A stretch of 64,000 nucleotides of DNA from Dyadobacter sp. CY356 (GTDB taxonomy: Bacteria > Bacteroidota > Bacteroidia > Cytophagales > Spirosomataceae). This document shows, one piece after another, positions 17,463 through 27,340 of this stretch. Numbering within the stretch: position 1 is the stretch's first letter; every line of letters starts with the position of its first letter. The translations under genes and the position numbers were made by a program. The stretch is taken from contig NZ_JAJTSZ010000001.1 of NCBI RefSeq assembly GCF_021440195.1, positions 186,001 to 250,000 on the forward strand, in the 5' to 3' direction. Under the pieces are notes generated by a model. That model searched no databases. It was not told the origin of the DNA and saw only the letters and a list, made by a program, of their open reading frames with translations.

Positions 17463-18087
17463 AATCTTTAAGATAGTCCAGTATGGTAACAGGCTTTTGT
17501 ACGAGAATTGTGTCGATGCCTAATTTTGAAGCTGCTGTAATATTATCTGCGTTATCGTCCAGGAAAAGTGTTTCCTCCGCTACAAGGCCGGATTCTTCCA
17601 GAACCTGCAAATAAATTGCCGGATCAGGTTTCATCTTACCCATTTCATACGATAGATATACTTTTTCAAAGAGATCATCCAGTTTTTCAACCCCCGACGC
17701 GGCTTGCAGAATTTTATTGACTTCTTTGATATGAATCGAACTGGTATTACTCAAAAGAAATAAACGATACTTTTTCCCAAGTTCTTTAATCAGTTCAATT
17801 CTGGCAGGAGGAATATCAAGCAGTAAACTGTTCCAGGCCGTATCAATAATTTCTTCTGACCAATCAGGAAATTCGAGTACTTCCCTGACCATATTTCTGA
17901 AAGCAATTTCGTCCACCAGTCCGGTTTCAAACATACGGAAAAGCTCTTTTTCTTTGAAAAGAGTCAAAACTTCATGCTGTTCTTTACCACTTAATTTCGC
18001 AAAATTACTCGAAGCAAGAGGGACGTCAATGTTAAGAATGACATCACCCAGGTCAAAAATGATATTTTTTATACGGCTGTTTTTCAT
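17452..18087 (-). CDS. HAD-superfamily hydrolase (YihX/haloacid dehalogenase type IA)
   Basis: The 211-residue cytoplasmic protein shows all HAD motifs: motif I FDLGDV with nucleophile D12, motif II in LLSNTS, motif III Lys in MGKMKPDP, and motif IV FLDDN. A helical cap follows motif I, as in subclass I. Relatives dephosphorylate small sugar phosphates or nucleotides; substrate not determinable here. It lies 18 bp after accA and overlaps the next gene, so it belongs to the same transcription unit. Confidence 0.88.
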   Translation of the reverse strand: MKNSRIKNIIFDLGDVILNIDVPLASSNFAKLSGKEQHEVLTLFKEKELFRMFETGLVDEIAFRNMVREVLEFPDWSEEIIDTAWNSLLLDIPPARIELIKELGKKYRLFLLSNTSSIHIKEVNKILQAASGVEKLDDLFEKVYLSYEMGKMKPDPAIYLQVLEESGLVAEETLFLDDNADNITAASKLGIDTILVQKPVTILDYLKDYVA

Positions 18088-18105
18088 GAAATCCTAAAAG
18101 CTTGA

Positions 18106-19059
18106 TTATTCAACAACAACACCCATTGCACAGAATTTATCGATACGCTGATCAATTCTTTTCTGAGGATTCATGGAAGAAAGTTCTTTGATATTGCTCA
18201 GAATTACTTTTTTCACTTCTGCGGCCATCCAGGCATGATCCAAATGAGCTCCTCCAAGTGGTTCGGCAATAATTCCGTCAATCAGCTTGTTGTTTTTCAT
18301 GTCTTTCGCAGTGATTTTCATTGCTTCGGCTGCCTGCTCCTTGAAATCCCAGCTGCGCCACAGAATGGTCGAGCAGTTTTCAGGAGAGATTACAGAATAC
18401 CATGTATTTTCCAACATCAAAACACGGTCACCCACTGCAATGCCAATCGCGCCACCAGAAGCACCTTCACCAATTATAATACAAATGACAGGCACTTTCA
18501 AAAGGAACATTTCCTTGATATTACGTGCGATCGCTTCACCCTGTCCGCGCTCTTCTGCTTCCATGCCAGGAAATGCGCCGGGCGTATCAACCAAAGTCAC
18601 AATAGGGACATTGAATTTCTCCGCCAGTTTCATCAAACGTAAAGCTTTGCGGTAACCTTCCGGATTTGGCATCCCAAAATTGCGGTGCTGCCGCTGCTTG
18701 GTATTTCTTCCTTTTTGCTGACCAATGATCATGCAGGTTTGTCCGCCAACATTTGCCAGTCCTCCTATCATCGCAGGATCATCTCTAACCTGGCGGTCTC
18801 CGTGAAGTTCTATGAATTCATCGCAAATGAGCTGGATATAATCAAGCGTATAAGGACGATCCGGATGACGCGACAACTGGACGCGCTGCCAGCTAGTGAG
18901 CTTACCGAAAATATCCTTGCGAAGTTCAGTAATATTATTTTCCAGAAGGGTGATAGCGGAAGAAACATCTACGTTATTCTGCTGCGCTAATGTCTTCATC
19001 TCTTCGAGCTTACGTTCTAGCTCGGCCATTGGTTTTTCAAAATCAAGGTATGTTCTCAT
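18106..19059 (-). CDS. accA: Acetyl-CoA carboxylase carboxyltransferase subunit alpha
   Basis: This 317-residue protein matches AccA over its full length: the N-terminal helical region, then the family blocks [48 protein letters not shown] and [10 protein letters not shown]. With AccD it transfers the carboxyl group from carboxybiotin to acetyl-CoA, the first step of fatty acid synthesis. accD is not in the window, which is common as the subunits are often unlinked. It lies 27 bp after the beta-CASP protein gene. Confidence 0.97.
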   Translation of the reverse strand: MRTYLDFEKPMAELERKLEEMKTLAQQNNVDVSSAITLLENNITELRKDIFGKLTSWQRVQLSRHPDRPYTLDYIQLICDEFIELHGDRQVRDDPAMIGGLANVGGQTCMIIGQQKGRNTKQRQHRNFGMPNPEGYRKALRLMKLAEKFNVPIVTLVDTPGAFPGMEAEERGQGEAIARNIKEMFLLKVPVICIIIGEGASGGAIGIAVGDRVLMLENTWYSVISPENCSTILWRSWDFKEQAAEAMKITAKDMKNNKLIDGIIAEPLGGAHLDHAWMAAEVKKVILSNIKELSSMNPQKRIDQRIDKFCAMGVVVE

Positions 19060-19086
19060 GTTATATTTCTTCTTTTTGGCTGAGGC

Positions 19087-20511
19087 TTAAAGTTCATAGG
19101 AGTGACCTCTTAACGGTATTTCCACCGTTTTGTAGCCTAGTTCATTAATTTTACCCTGGAAATCAGACATGCTTTGATGTTCGCCATGCACCAGAAAAAC
19201 AGTTTTTAATTTCTCGGGATCCTGCATTTTTACAAACCGGATCAAGTCATTCTGGTCTCCGTGGCCGCTAAATACGTCAATTTTTTCAATATTAGCCAAG
19301 ACTGGCAGCTTGTTTCCGCGAATAGATATGCTGTCCTGACCATTTAAAAGCCTCCATCCCAGCGTGCCTTCGCTCGCATAACCAATCATGAGTATAGTCG
19401 CATAAGGATTACCGATGTTTGCTTCAACGTGTTGTTCTACCCGCCCGCCCTGCACCATTCCGGATGACGAAATGATAATACAAGGTTCGTTATAGTTTGA
19501 AACGGCGCGACTGGCGTCAGAACTTTCCAGATAGATAAGATTGTCAAAGTCGAACAAAATATCATTATCGGCATGAAATGTTCTGGCTTCTTTATTCAAC
19601 AATTTTACATAACGCTGATAAACTTTGGTACTGCTATGCGCCAGGGGACTATCAGAAAAGACTTTCAGATTCGGGAAAGCATGATCCGCATATATTTTGT
19701 TCAATGTAAAAAGCAAAGCCTGTGTACGGCCAACGCTGAAAGAGGGAATGATCAATCTTCCCGGAATATCGATACAAGTACGTTTTATCACATCAGCCAA
19801 TGCCTCAGCCGGAGAAGTGGTATCTTCATGAAGACGGTTCCCATAGGTAGACTCACAAACCAGATAATCAACCTGCGGTATTTCTTGTGGATCAATTAGT
19901 AAGGGATAGTTACTTCTGCCGATATCACCCGAAAAACAGATCTTTTTCTTTTCTCCGTTTTCTGTAACTTCTACCACAATATGCGCTGCCCCAAGTAAAT
20001 GGCCGGCCGCGTAAAATGTGATGGCTACGTTATCTGAAATGCGGTAACGCTGTCCAAAAGATACCGGGACAAAGTTATCAAGTGCCTCATTTACATTTTT
20101 TTCTACAAAATAATCGCGGGGAACGTCCTTCCGTTTTCTACCTCTTTTTTTGTTTGACGAGCTGTTTTGTGAATTCAGTCTTTTTTGGTGTAAATGAGCA
20201 GCATCTTTTAAAAGCAAAGCAGTCAGTGCCAAAGTTGGCTCTGTACAAACTACCCGACCTTCAAAACCTTCTTTGAATAAATTAGGGATATTTCCGGAAT
20301 GATCAATGTGTGCATGCGTTAACAGCACCGTATTGATCATGCTTGCATCAAATGGGAAAACACTTTTTTGTTCATCATAGCGCGTTCTTCTGTCTTTCTC
20401 ATCTAAATCAAAATCTGAGCCACAGTCAATCAAAATCCGGTAATCGTCTGTTTCAAGCAGAAACATACTGCCGGTAACTTGTTGGGCGGCTCCCCAAAAT
20501 GTCAATTTCAT
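19087..20511 (-). CDS. Metallo-beta-lactamase-fold RNA hydrolase, beta-CASP family
   Basis: The 474-residue protein has the MBL zinc motif T-H66-A-H68-I-D70-H71, a downstream FSGDIGR metal site, and a beta-CASP insert followed by the C-terminal RMMBL domain (SGHGDQNDL, then VFLVHGEHQS). This is the architecture of CPSF73-like ribonucleases, and bacterial members are thought to process RNA. A Lys/Arg-rich insert (SSSNKKRGRKRKD, about residues 117-129) may contact nucleic acid. It is first in a leftward series ending at the phosphotriesterase-like gene. Confidence 0.9.
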   Translation of the reverse strand: MKLTFWGAAQQVTGSMFLLETDDYRILIDCGSDFDLDEKDRRTRYDEQKSVFPFDASMINTVLLTHAHIDHSGNIPNLFKEGFEGRVVCTEPTLALTALLLKDAAHLHQKRLNSQNSSSNKKRGRKRKDVPRDYFVEKNVNEALDNFVPVSFGQRYRISDNVAITFYAAGHLLGAAHIVVEVTENGEKKKICFSGDIGRSNYPLLIDPQEIPQVDYLVCESTYGNRLHEDTTSPAEALADVIKRTCIDIPGRLIIPSFSVGRTQALLFTLNKIYADHAFPNLKVFSDSPLAHSSTKVYQRYVKLLNKEARTFHADNDILFDFDNLIYLESSDASRAVSNYNEPCIIISSSGMVQGGRVEQHVEANIGNPYATILMIGYASEGTLGWRLLNGQDSISIRGNKLPVLANIEKIDVFSGHGDQNDLIRFVKMQDPEKLKTVFLVHGEHQSMSDFQGKINELGYKTVEIPLRGHSYEL

Positions 20512-20796
20512 GTTTTATGTAATACCGTGAATATCTATATTGCGATTTTTCTCTATGTGGGAAAAATCAATATTATTTCGAATCGTAAGGTCTAATCAAA
20601 GGATTAAATTAATGTAAATAAACCTGCTGTAAGATAATGCAAGTATAATAACGGCAATTGTTGCGGAATATCATGAACATAACTTAATCATTTAATTACA
20701 AAAGTATCAAAAAAGAGGCTTAGAATTGGTGAAGTCTGCATAGTTTAGCATAAGAATGTTAATTTTTTGAAGCAGACCCAGACCGAGTAAACAGTT

Positions 20797-22269
20797 ATGA
20801 AACTTATATATACCTTATTCTGCATGCTTGTTTTCTTTGCAGGAAAGGCGCAACCGATTGATAGTTTGGCATTAATCGGTTTTAGTGATGCCGTACTTGA
20901 ACTGCAAAACAGTGAGCTTATCCGTAACGGAACCTTATCTGTCAGCGTAAAATCAGTCGCAGATAAAAAAACGATTTTTGGAATAAATTCTGAAAAATCA
21001 CTCCCTTCTGCTTCAATCCTGAAACTGGTTAGTACGGCATCAATCTTGTCTGTATTAGGGGGTGATTTTCGATACCAGACGTTTCTGGAATATGATGGAT
21101 TTGTTAACAAAGATACCTTGGTTGGAAATATCTACATCCGTGGAACGGGAGATCCATCATTGGGAAGTGAACGGTTTAAAGATTACCCTTCGAGTGCTGC
21201 ACTGATAGCGCGCTGGACTGCCGCTATTCAAAAATTTGGAATAAAATTTATTAAAGGCGATGTATTTGCAGATGCTTCCTATTTTGATTCAAATACGATA
21301 GCAGATAGCTGGATTTGGGGCGATCTTGGAAATTATTATGGTGCCGGTGTGTCAGGATTAAATTTTAATGACAATCAATACAGGATCAAATTCGAGCCCG
21401 GCATTCAGGAAGACGACCCGGCAGTATTTCAGGGAATTGAGCCTTCTATTCCTTATCTTATTTTTTCAAATAAAGTAACTACCGGCGAGAGAGGTTCGGG
21501 TGATAAGACCGTCGTGTATGGCAATCCGCTAAGCAATCAGGTTATTCTTACAGGAACAGTACCGAGAGGTGTGTCATCATTTTCTGTAAAGGGGTCTATT
21601 CCGGATCCTGCTTATTATGCCGCTTATGCGCTAAAACAAAGTCTTTCCGGCACTATCAAAATTATTCCGGAGTCATTAACATTTAAACTTACCAAGGCCG
21701 CCTCGACATTTGGACCAAAAAAAATACTGGACGAGTATAAATCTCCGCCTTTGCGAGAGATCTGTCAGCAGGCTAATTTCTGGAGTATTAATTTATATGC
21801 CGACTCATTTTTGAAAAAAGCCGGGAAAGTTTTAGAGGGCAAGTCGGATTACGATGATGCGGCAAAAGCGATAACTAACTTCTGGTGGAACAAAAAAGCA
21901 GATATGCGTGGTTTTTTTATCAAAGATGGAAGCGGTCTATCTCCGTCAGGTTCAATCACGACCAACAATCTTACTGACATTCTAAGCCTGGCGACCAAAG
22001 AAGCATCCTATCCAGATTTCTATAAAAGTATCGCAGTGCTGGGAGTAAATGGAACAGTCAGAAATCTTGGTAAAGGGACAAAAGCTTCCGGAAACATCCG
22101 CGCTAAGAGCGGTTCAATTGAAGGCACCAGAGCCTATGCAGGTTATGTCACGACAAAGTCCGGAGCTGTATTAAGTTTTGCCATAATTGCCAATAAATAC
22201 CAGCAGGAAAGCAGTCGTATTGTTTCAGAGGAATTAGTAAGACTAATGACGCTTTTGGCAGGATTATGA
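20797..22269 (+). CDS. dacB: D-alanyl-D-alanine carboxypeptidase/endopeptidase, PBP4 type (S13)
   Basis: This 490-residue protein has a signal peptide (about residues 1-18) and the three active-site motifs of serine penicillin-binding proteins of family S13: S73-I-L-K76, a S-x-N in FWSINLYAD, and K-S-G in AKSGSIEGT. S13 enzymes trim or cleave peptidoglycan cross-links in the periplasm. The large insert between the SxxK and SxN motifs is as expected for PBP4. The next gene starts within its stop codon (ATGA overlap). Family assignment is firm; the exact preference between DD-carboxypeptidase and endopeptidase is not. Confidence 0.93.
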   Translation: MKLIYTLFCMLVFFAGKAQPIDSLALIGFSDAVLELQNSELIRNGTLSVSVKSVADKKTIFGINSEKSLPSASILKLVSTASILSVLGGDFRYQTFLEYDGFVNKDTLVGNIYIRGTGDPSLGSERFKDYPSSAALIARWTAAIQKFGIKFIKGDVFADASYFDSNTIADSWIWGDLGNYYGAGVSGLNFNDNQYRIKFEPGIQEDDPAVFQGIEPSIPYLIFSNKVTTGERGSGDKTVVYGNPLSNQVILTGTVPRGVSSFSVKGSIPDPAYYAAYALKQSLSGTIKIIPESLTFKLTKAASTFGPKKILDEYKSPPLREICQQANFWSINLYADSFLKKAGKVLEGKSDYDDAAKAITNFWWNKKADMRGFFIKDGSGLSPSGSITTNNLTDILSLATKEASYPDFYKSIAVLGVNGTVRNLGKGTKASGNIRAKSGSIEGTRAYAGYVTTKSGAVLSFAIIANKYQQESSRIVSEELVRLMTLLAGL

Positions 22270-22688
22270 ATATTACAATGAGTATAGAAATTAAAAAAGT
22301 GCCGGTAAAAGATATTCTGCCAATCCGGCATAAAGTACTTTGGCCTGACAAACCGTTCGAATTCGTTAAAGTAGATGGGGATGAAGAAGGGATTCACTTC
22401 GGACTTTATGAAGATAATATTCTGGTAGCGGTTATCTCCTTATTTGCAGAAGGGCAAAGTATGCGGTTCCGCAAATTTGCTACGCTGCAAGAATATCAAA
22501 ATCGCGGACTGGGCAAAATGATGATTTTGAAAGTAATTGAATATGCCAAAGAAAGTGGCTTCGAAAGATTGTGGTGCGACGCAAGAACGGACGCGTTGAA
22601 TTTTTACGAAAGGGTAGGATTTAAAAAGATCTCTGAGCCTTTCTACAAAGAAGAAATTGAATATTATAAAATTGAAAAAATACTGTAA
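22266..22688 (+). CDS. GNAT-family N-acetyltransferase
   Basis: The 140-residue protein shows the GNAT fold: the acetyl-CoA pyrophosphate-binding loop QNRGLGKMM at about residues 77-85 and a C-terminal NFYERVGFKK segment. The start used here overlaps the dacB stop codon by 4 bp; a second ATG at 22278 would remove four residues. Substrate unknown. Coupling to dacB may be positional only. A hairpin terminator follows. Confidence 0.85.
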   Translation: MNITMSIEIKKVPVKDILPIRHKVLWPDKPFEFVKVDGDEEGIHFGLYEDNILVAVISLFAEGQSMRFRKFATLQEYQNRGLGKMMILKVIEYAKESGFERLWCDARTDALNFYERVGFKKISEPFYKEEIEYYKIEKIL

Positions 22689-22724
22689 ATGAGAAAGCGG
22701 CTGAAAGCCAACCGCCTTCTCATT
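22688..22724. terminator. Bidirectional terminator between GNAT gene and hslV
   Basis: AATGAGAAAGCGG and CCGCCTTCTCATT pair (one bulge) around an 11-nt loop in the 43-bp gap between two convergent genes. It could end transcription in both directions. Confidence 0.65.
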
Positions 22725-22731
22725 GATATTA

Positions 22732-23271
22732 TTAAACAACTTTTTCTATGACAAGATTATGGTTTGTATAAATACAGAGATCAGCTGCAACAGTTAGTCC
22801 TTCGCGAACCATCTCTTCGGCTGTCAGATGCGTTGCATGTTTTTTCAGAGCCTGAGCTGCTGACAAAGCAAAGTTTCCGCCAGAGCCAATGGCTGCAATT
22901 CCATTTTCAGGTTCCAAAACATCACCAGTACCGGAAATTACAAGAATCTCATCTTTATTGGCTGTGATCATCATAGCTTCCAACTTACGTAAATAACGAT
23001 CCGTACGCCAATCCTTTGCAAGCTCGATAGCCGCACGTTTCATATTGCCTCCGTAAGCATTAAGTTTTTCTTCAAAGCGTTCCAAAAGCGTAAAAGCATC
23101 CGCTGTTGATCCCGCAAAACCAACAAGGATCTTGCCACCCATCAGTGTACGTATCTTTTTTACATTGCTTTTTGCGACTGTATTACCCATCGTCGCCTGT
23201 CCGTCAGCACCCAGTGAAACGGTGCCATTGTGAAGTACGCCAAGGACGGTGGTTGCATGTATTTTTTCCAT
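22732..23271 (-). CDS. hslV: ATP-dependent protease proteolytic subunit HslV
   Basis: The 179-residue protein is the peptidase of the HslUV (ClpQY) complex, with strong family blocks ([49 protein letters not shown]). The catalytic threonine is probably T7 of MEKIHATT, so a 6-residue leader must be removed rather than the single Met removed in Escherichia coli. hslU is not adjacent. The gene lies alone between two hairpin terminators. Confidence 0.96.
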   Translation of the reverse strand: MEKIHATTVLGVLHNGTVSLGADGQATMGNTVAKSNVKKIRTLMGGKILVGFAGSTADAFTLLERFEEKLNAYGGNMKRAAIELAKDWRTDRYLRKLEAMMITANKDEILVISGTGDVLEPENGIAAIGSGGNFALSAAQALKKHATHLTAEEMVREGLTVAADLCIYTNHNLVIEKVV

Positions 23272-23335
23272 AGTGTAATTGTGGATTCTAAATGATATCT
23301 GCCAAAAGCGCAGAAATTTAATCTGTCATTAAAAC

Positions 23336-23367
23336 AAAAGTGCCAGGCTATAAAACCTGACACTTTT
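23336..23367 (-). terminator. Rho-independent terminator of the small coiled-coil gene
   Basis: AAAAGTGCCAGG and CCTGACACTTTT form a stem with one mismatch around an 8-nt loop, downstream of the 91-residue gene on the minus strand. The complement of the adjoining A-rich sequence supplies a T-rich tail. Confidence 0.7.
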
Positions 23368-23407
23368 GACATTATTGTATTTTATGAACTGAAATCATTT
23401 CGAAAAA

Positions 23408-23683
23408 CTAGTTTTTGTTTTTCAGAAAGTTTGAGATGGATTTAAGCTCCTGCCTGGATTTCTCATTTTCAATGAGTCTTCTCTTTATTTCAGAATTAGT
23501 ATCCATTTTTACAACCGTTCGATCCGTTCTTTGATCTAATTTTTCAGCGGCTTCCTCTAATTTTTCAACAATTCCGCCTAGCAATCCAGTTATCTTATCT
23601 AACCTTTCATCCATTTCATCTAACCTCTTACCCATTTGAGCAATAAGCGTCTCGATCTGATTTAAACGGTCTCCTGATTTCAT
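23408..23683 (-). CDS. Small coiled-coil protein of unknown function
   Basis: The 91-residue product is almost entirely heptad-like coiled coil (LDEMDERLDKITGLLGGIVEKL, broken here as two helices with a Gly-Gly hinge near residue 33). It has no signal peptide, membrane helix or known motif. It is charged and probably forms a cytoplasmic oligomer. It lies 29 bp downstream of the pyruvate dehydrogenase E2 gene start-to-stop series on the same strand, so it may share its transcript. I do not recognise a family. Confidence 0.6.
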   Translation of the reverse strand: MKSGDRLNQIETLIAQMGKRLDEMDERLDKITGLLGGIVEKLEEAAEKLDQRTDRTVVKMDTNSEIKRRLIENEKSRQELKSISNFLKNKN

Positions 23684-23712
23684 ATTTAGTGTGTGTGTTT
23701 GTAATTACAACA

Positions 23713-25386
23713 TTATACCAACATGCTCATAGGCTCTTCCAACAGCTTTTTCACAGTGTTCAGGAACTGCGCAGCAAGTGCTCCGTCAACAACACGGTGA
23801 TCAGCAGAAAGTGTAACCTTCATAATGTTGGTTGGGTATACCGTTCCATCTTCTTTGAAAGCCGCAACTTTTTTGATACCGCCAATAGCCAAAATGCAAG
23901 AATCCGGTGGGTTGATGATCGCTGTAAATTCATCTACACCAAACATACCCAGGTTAGAAATCGAGAATGTATTACCTTCCCAATCCTTTGGCTGCAATTT
24001 TTTATCTTTTGCTTTACCGGCAAAATCTTTTACTTCCGCCGAAATAGTAGAAAGATTTTTCTTGTCAGCATCACGGATTACAGGAACCAAAAGTCCTTCG
24101 TCAACCGCAACTGCAACACCGATATTTACATAATTGTATTTTCTGATTTTATCTCCCAACCATGCAGAGTTAACCGCAGGATGTTGTTTCAATGCAATCG
24201 CACAAGCTTTGATCACGAAGTCATTGAACGAGATTTTGGCAGGGCTAACTTCATTCAATTGCGGACGTAGAGCCATCGCTTTGTCCATCACGATTTCCAT
24301 GGTTACATAAAAATGCGGTGCAGTGAACAAACTGTCGCTCAAACGACGTGCAATCGTTTTACGCATTTGAGAAATCGGCGAATCAACGAAATCTCCGTTT
24401 GCAGGTGCAGCAACTGGTTGTGCTTCTGGTTTCGCAGCAGGTGCTGGTTCAGCAGCTTTTGCAGGCGCAGCTTCTGTTTTAGCAGCCGGTTTAAACTCAT
24501 CAACATCACGCTTCACGATACGGCCATTATCCCCGCTTCCTGAAACCTGATCAATGTTGATTCCCTTTTCTTCTGCCAAACGACGTGCCAGAGGAGAGGC
24601 CTTAATCCGTTCTCCCGAATCTGCAACTGATGTCGTTTTGTCGGCTTCCGCGGGTGCACCAGCTTCTTCGGTTTTGGCAGCAGGAGCCGCTTCCTGTTCT
24701 GCTTCTCCGTTTTCACGGACAAGCAAAGCTTCAACGTTAGATCCTTCTTCACCAATTACAGCAATAATTCCGTCAACCGGAACCGCTTCGCCTTCTTTGA
24801 TACCTACATAAAGCAAAGTACCGTCTTCATATGCTTCAAGTTCCATGGTGGCTTTGTCGGTTTCGACTTCCGCCAGAATGTCTCCTGATTTTACTTTATC
24901 TCCAACTTTTTTCTGCCATGAAACCAAAGTTCCTTCTTCCATCGTATCGCTCATTTTAGGCATACGAACCACGGCAGCATTAATTTTTTCAGTAGATTTT
25001 GCGGCAGGTGCAGCCGGCGCTTTTTCAGTAGTCGGTGTTGCAGTTTCTACCGCTGCTTCTGGTTTAGCTTCTTCTTTCGGAGCTTCAGCTTTTCCGTTTG
25101 ACGCTCCATTTCCACCACCTTCTTCCAGTAAGGATTTATAATCTTCACCTTTTTCACCCACAACAGCCATTACGCCGTCAATAGGAACAGCATCGCCTTT
25201 TTTAACGCCTATATAAAGAAGAGTACCATCATAATACGATTCAAGATCCATAGTAGCTTTGTCGGTCTCGACTTCCGCTATAATTTCACCGGATTTGATT
25301 ACATCACCAACTTGTTTGTGCCATTCTGCAATAACACCTTCTTCCATGGTGTCGCTCATCTTGGGCATACGGATTACTTCTGCCAT
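23713..25386 (-). CDS. Pyruvate dehydrogenase complex E2, dihydrolipoamide acetyltransferase
   Basis: The 557-residue protein has two N-terminal lipoyl domains with lipoylation lysines K43 (ETDKATMD) and K178 (ETDKATME), separated and followed by Ala/Pro/Glu-rich flexible linkers. A peripheral subunit-binding domain follows (ASPLARRLAEEKGI). The C-terminal catalytic domain contains the DHRVVDG motif. It transfers acetyl groups from E1 to CoA at the centre of the complex. The KMSDTMEEG motif around the first lipoyl domain is typical of pyruvate-type rather than 2-oxoglutarate-type E2. E1 and E3 genes are not in the window. Confidence 0.95.
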   Translation of the reverse strand: MAEVIRMPKMSDTMEEGVIAEWHKQVGDVIKSGEIIAEVETDKATMDLESYYDGTLLYIGVKKGDAVPIDGVMAVVGEKGEDYKSLLEEGGGNGASNGKAEAPKEEAKPEAAVETATPTTEKAPAAPAAKSTEKINAAVVRMPKMSDTMEEGTLVSWQKKVGDKVKSGDILAEVETDKATMELEAYEDGTLLYVGIKEGEAVPVDGIIAVIGEEGSNVEALLVRENGEAEQEAAPAAKTEEAGAPAEADKTTSVADSGERIKASPLARRLAEEKGINIDQVSGSGDNGRIVKRDVDEFKPAAKTEAAPAKAAEPAPAAKPEAQPVAAPANGDFVDSPISQMRKTIARRLSDSLFTAPHFYVTMEIVMDKAMALRPQLNEVSPAKISFNDFVIKACAIALKQHPAVNSAWLGDKIRKYNYVNIGVAVAVDEGLLVPVIRDADKKNLSTISAEVKDFAGKAKDKKLQPKDWEGNTFSISNLGMFGVDEFTAIINPPDSCILAIGGIKKVAAFKEDGTVYPTNIMKVTLSADHRVVDGALAAQFLNTVKKLLEEPMSMLV

Positions 25387-25503
25387 ATCGGTATTTGTCG
25401 TATTTTAGTTTCTTGGGTATTACAAATAGATTTGAGTCAAATTTACAACAAAAGGCTTACGAAGCACTTTCTTTTGTTATTAAATTATAACGCTGCTTTC
25501 GAT

Positions 25504-27291
25504 TTAATTAATCTTCAATACAGCCATAAATGCTTCCTGTGGAATTTCTACATTACCAACCTGACGCATACGTTTTTTCCCTTTTTTCTGTTTTTCAAGC
25601 AGTTTACGCTTACGGGAAATATCACCACCATAACATTTTGCCAATACGTCTTTACGCATCGCCTTCACTGTTTCACGGGCGATAATCTTCTGACCAATAG
25701 CGGCCTGGATCGCGATCTCAAACATTTGACGGGGAATCAGTTCACGCAATTTCTCACACAGTTTTTTACCCCATTCATATGCTTTTGTTCTGTGAACAAT
25801 GGCCGACAAAGCATCAACAGGTTCACCGTTAAGCATTACGTCCAGTTTCACCATGTCAGACTCTTCGTATCCGGCAAGGTCATAATCCAGCGACGCATAA
25901 CCTTTTGAAATCGTTTTCAGTTTGTCAAAAAAGTCAAACACAACTTCGGCAAGCGGCAACCTGAATTGTAATTCAACGCGTTCGGCAGTCAGATAAACCT
26001 GATTTTTCAACATGCCTCGTTTGTCCATACAAAGCGTAAGGATCGGGCCGATATAATCAGATTTTGTGATAATCTGTGCGTTGATATAAGGTTCTTCAAT
26101 CCAGTTGATAAGGTTCGGTTCAGGCATTTCTGACGGAGCGCTAATATTGATCAACTGGTCTTTTGTATTGGTTATCCTAAACTGAACCGAAGGAACCGTT
26201 GTAATAACCGTCATATCAAATTCGCGTTCCAGACGTTCCTGAACGATTTCCATGTGCAGCATACCGAGGAATCCGCAACGGAAACCAAAACCAAGTGCCG
26301 CAGATGTTTCAGGTTCCCAAACCAAAGCAGCATCGTTTAGCTGAAGTTTTTCCATCGCATCACGAAGTTCTTCAAATTCGGTGGTATCAACCGGATAAAT
26401 ACCAGCAAAAACCATCGGTTTTACTTCCGAGAAACCAACGATGGATTCAGATGCCTGGCGGTGCAAATGCGTGATCGTATCACCAACTTTTACTTCTTTG
26501 GCTACTTTGATACCCGAAATCAGATAACCTACGTCACCGCATTCAACAACTTGTTTTGGTATTTGAACAAGACCAAGCGTACCAATTTCATCGGCAAAAT
26601 ATTCTTTGCCGGTGTTCATGAATTTTACCTTATCGCCTTTTTTGATACTTCCGTTTTTGATACGGAAAATAACTTCAATACCGCGGTAGGAATTGAAAAC
26701 TGAATCAAAGATCAGTGCCTGCAAAGGAGCTTCCGGATCACCTACCGGCGCAGGAACTCTTTCAATAATAGCATCGAGAATTTCTTTGATACCAATTCCT
26801 TCTTTTCCGCTGGCAGGGATAATATCATCACGTTCGCAACCCAGAAGGTCAACCATTTCATCCTTGATTTCCTCAGGTCTTGCGCCTGGTAAATCTACTT
26901 TGTTAAGTACCGGGATGATGGTCAGATTATGATTTATAGCAAGATATAAGTTCGAGATTGTCTGCGCTTCTGTTCCCTGGGAGGCATCTACAAGTAATAA
27001 TGCACCTTCACAGGCAGCAATCGAGCGGGAAACTTCATATGAAAAATCGACGTGTCCCGGCGTATCAATCAGGTTCAGTGTGAATTCTTCCCCTTTGTAA
27101 AGATAAGTCATCTGGATCGCGTGGCTCTTGATCGTGATGCCGCGTTCGCGTTCCAGATCCATATTGTCAAGGAGCTGCGCCTGCATGTCGCGGTTGGATA
27201 CCGTTTTGGTGAATTCCAACAGACGATCTGCCAGCGTACTTTTTCCGTGGTCAATATGGGCAATAATGCAAAAATTACGAATGTTCTTCAT
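25504..27291 (-). CDS. lepA: Elongation factor 4 (LepA)
   Basis: This GTPase has G1 [10 protein letters not shown]3 DTPGH, G4 NKVD and the LepA-specific C-terminal domain ([20 protein letters not shown] region and a basic [17 protein letters not shown] tail). It acts on the ribosome, promoting back-translocation or easing stalled translation. I start it at the ATG at 27291 ([18 protein letters not shown]), giving 595-596 residues, the normal length. An in-frame upstream ATG at 27315 would add eight hydrophobic residues before the conserved start. Confidence 0.96.
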   Translation of the reverse strand: MKNIRNFCIIAHIDHGKSTLADRLLEFTKTVSNRDMQAQLLDNMDLERERGITIKSHAIQMTYLYKGEEFTLNLIDTPGHVDFSYEVSRSIAACEGALLLVDASQGTEAQTISNLYLAINHNLTIIPVLNKVDLPGARPEEIKDEMVDLLGCERDDIIPASGKEGIGIKEILDAIIERVPAPVGDPEAPLQALIFDSVFNSYRGIEVIFRIKNGSIKKGDKVKFMNTGKEYFADEIGTLGLVQIPKQVVECGDVGYLISGIKVAKEVKVGDTITHLHRQASESIVGFSEVKPMVFAGIYPVDTTEFEELRDAMEKLQLNDAALVWEPETSAALGFGFRCGFLGMLHMEIVQERLEREFDMTVITTVPSVQFRITNTKDQLINISAPSEMPEPNLINWIEEPYINAQIITKSDYIGPILTLCMDKRGMLKNQVYLTAERVELQFRLPLAEVVFDFFDKLKTISKGYASLDYDLAGYEESDMVKLDVMLNGEPVDALSAIVHRTKAYEWGKKLCEKLRELIPRQMFEIAIQAAIGQKIIARETVKAMRKDVLAKCYGGDISRKRKLLEKQKKGKKRMRQVGNVEIPQEAFMAVLKIN

Positions 27292-27340
27292 GAAAATAAT
27301 TATATAGGCCGACAAAATTACATGCCTAAACTTTCAAATC

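Noticed and set aside
24400..25140. Repeat-rich antisense reading frames in the E2 gene
   Set aside because: They are shadows of the Ala/Pro/Glu-rich linkers of the E2 lipoyl region, not genes.
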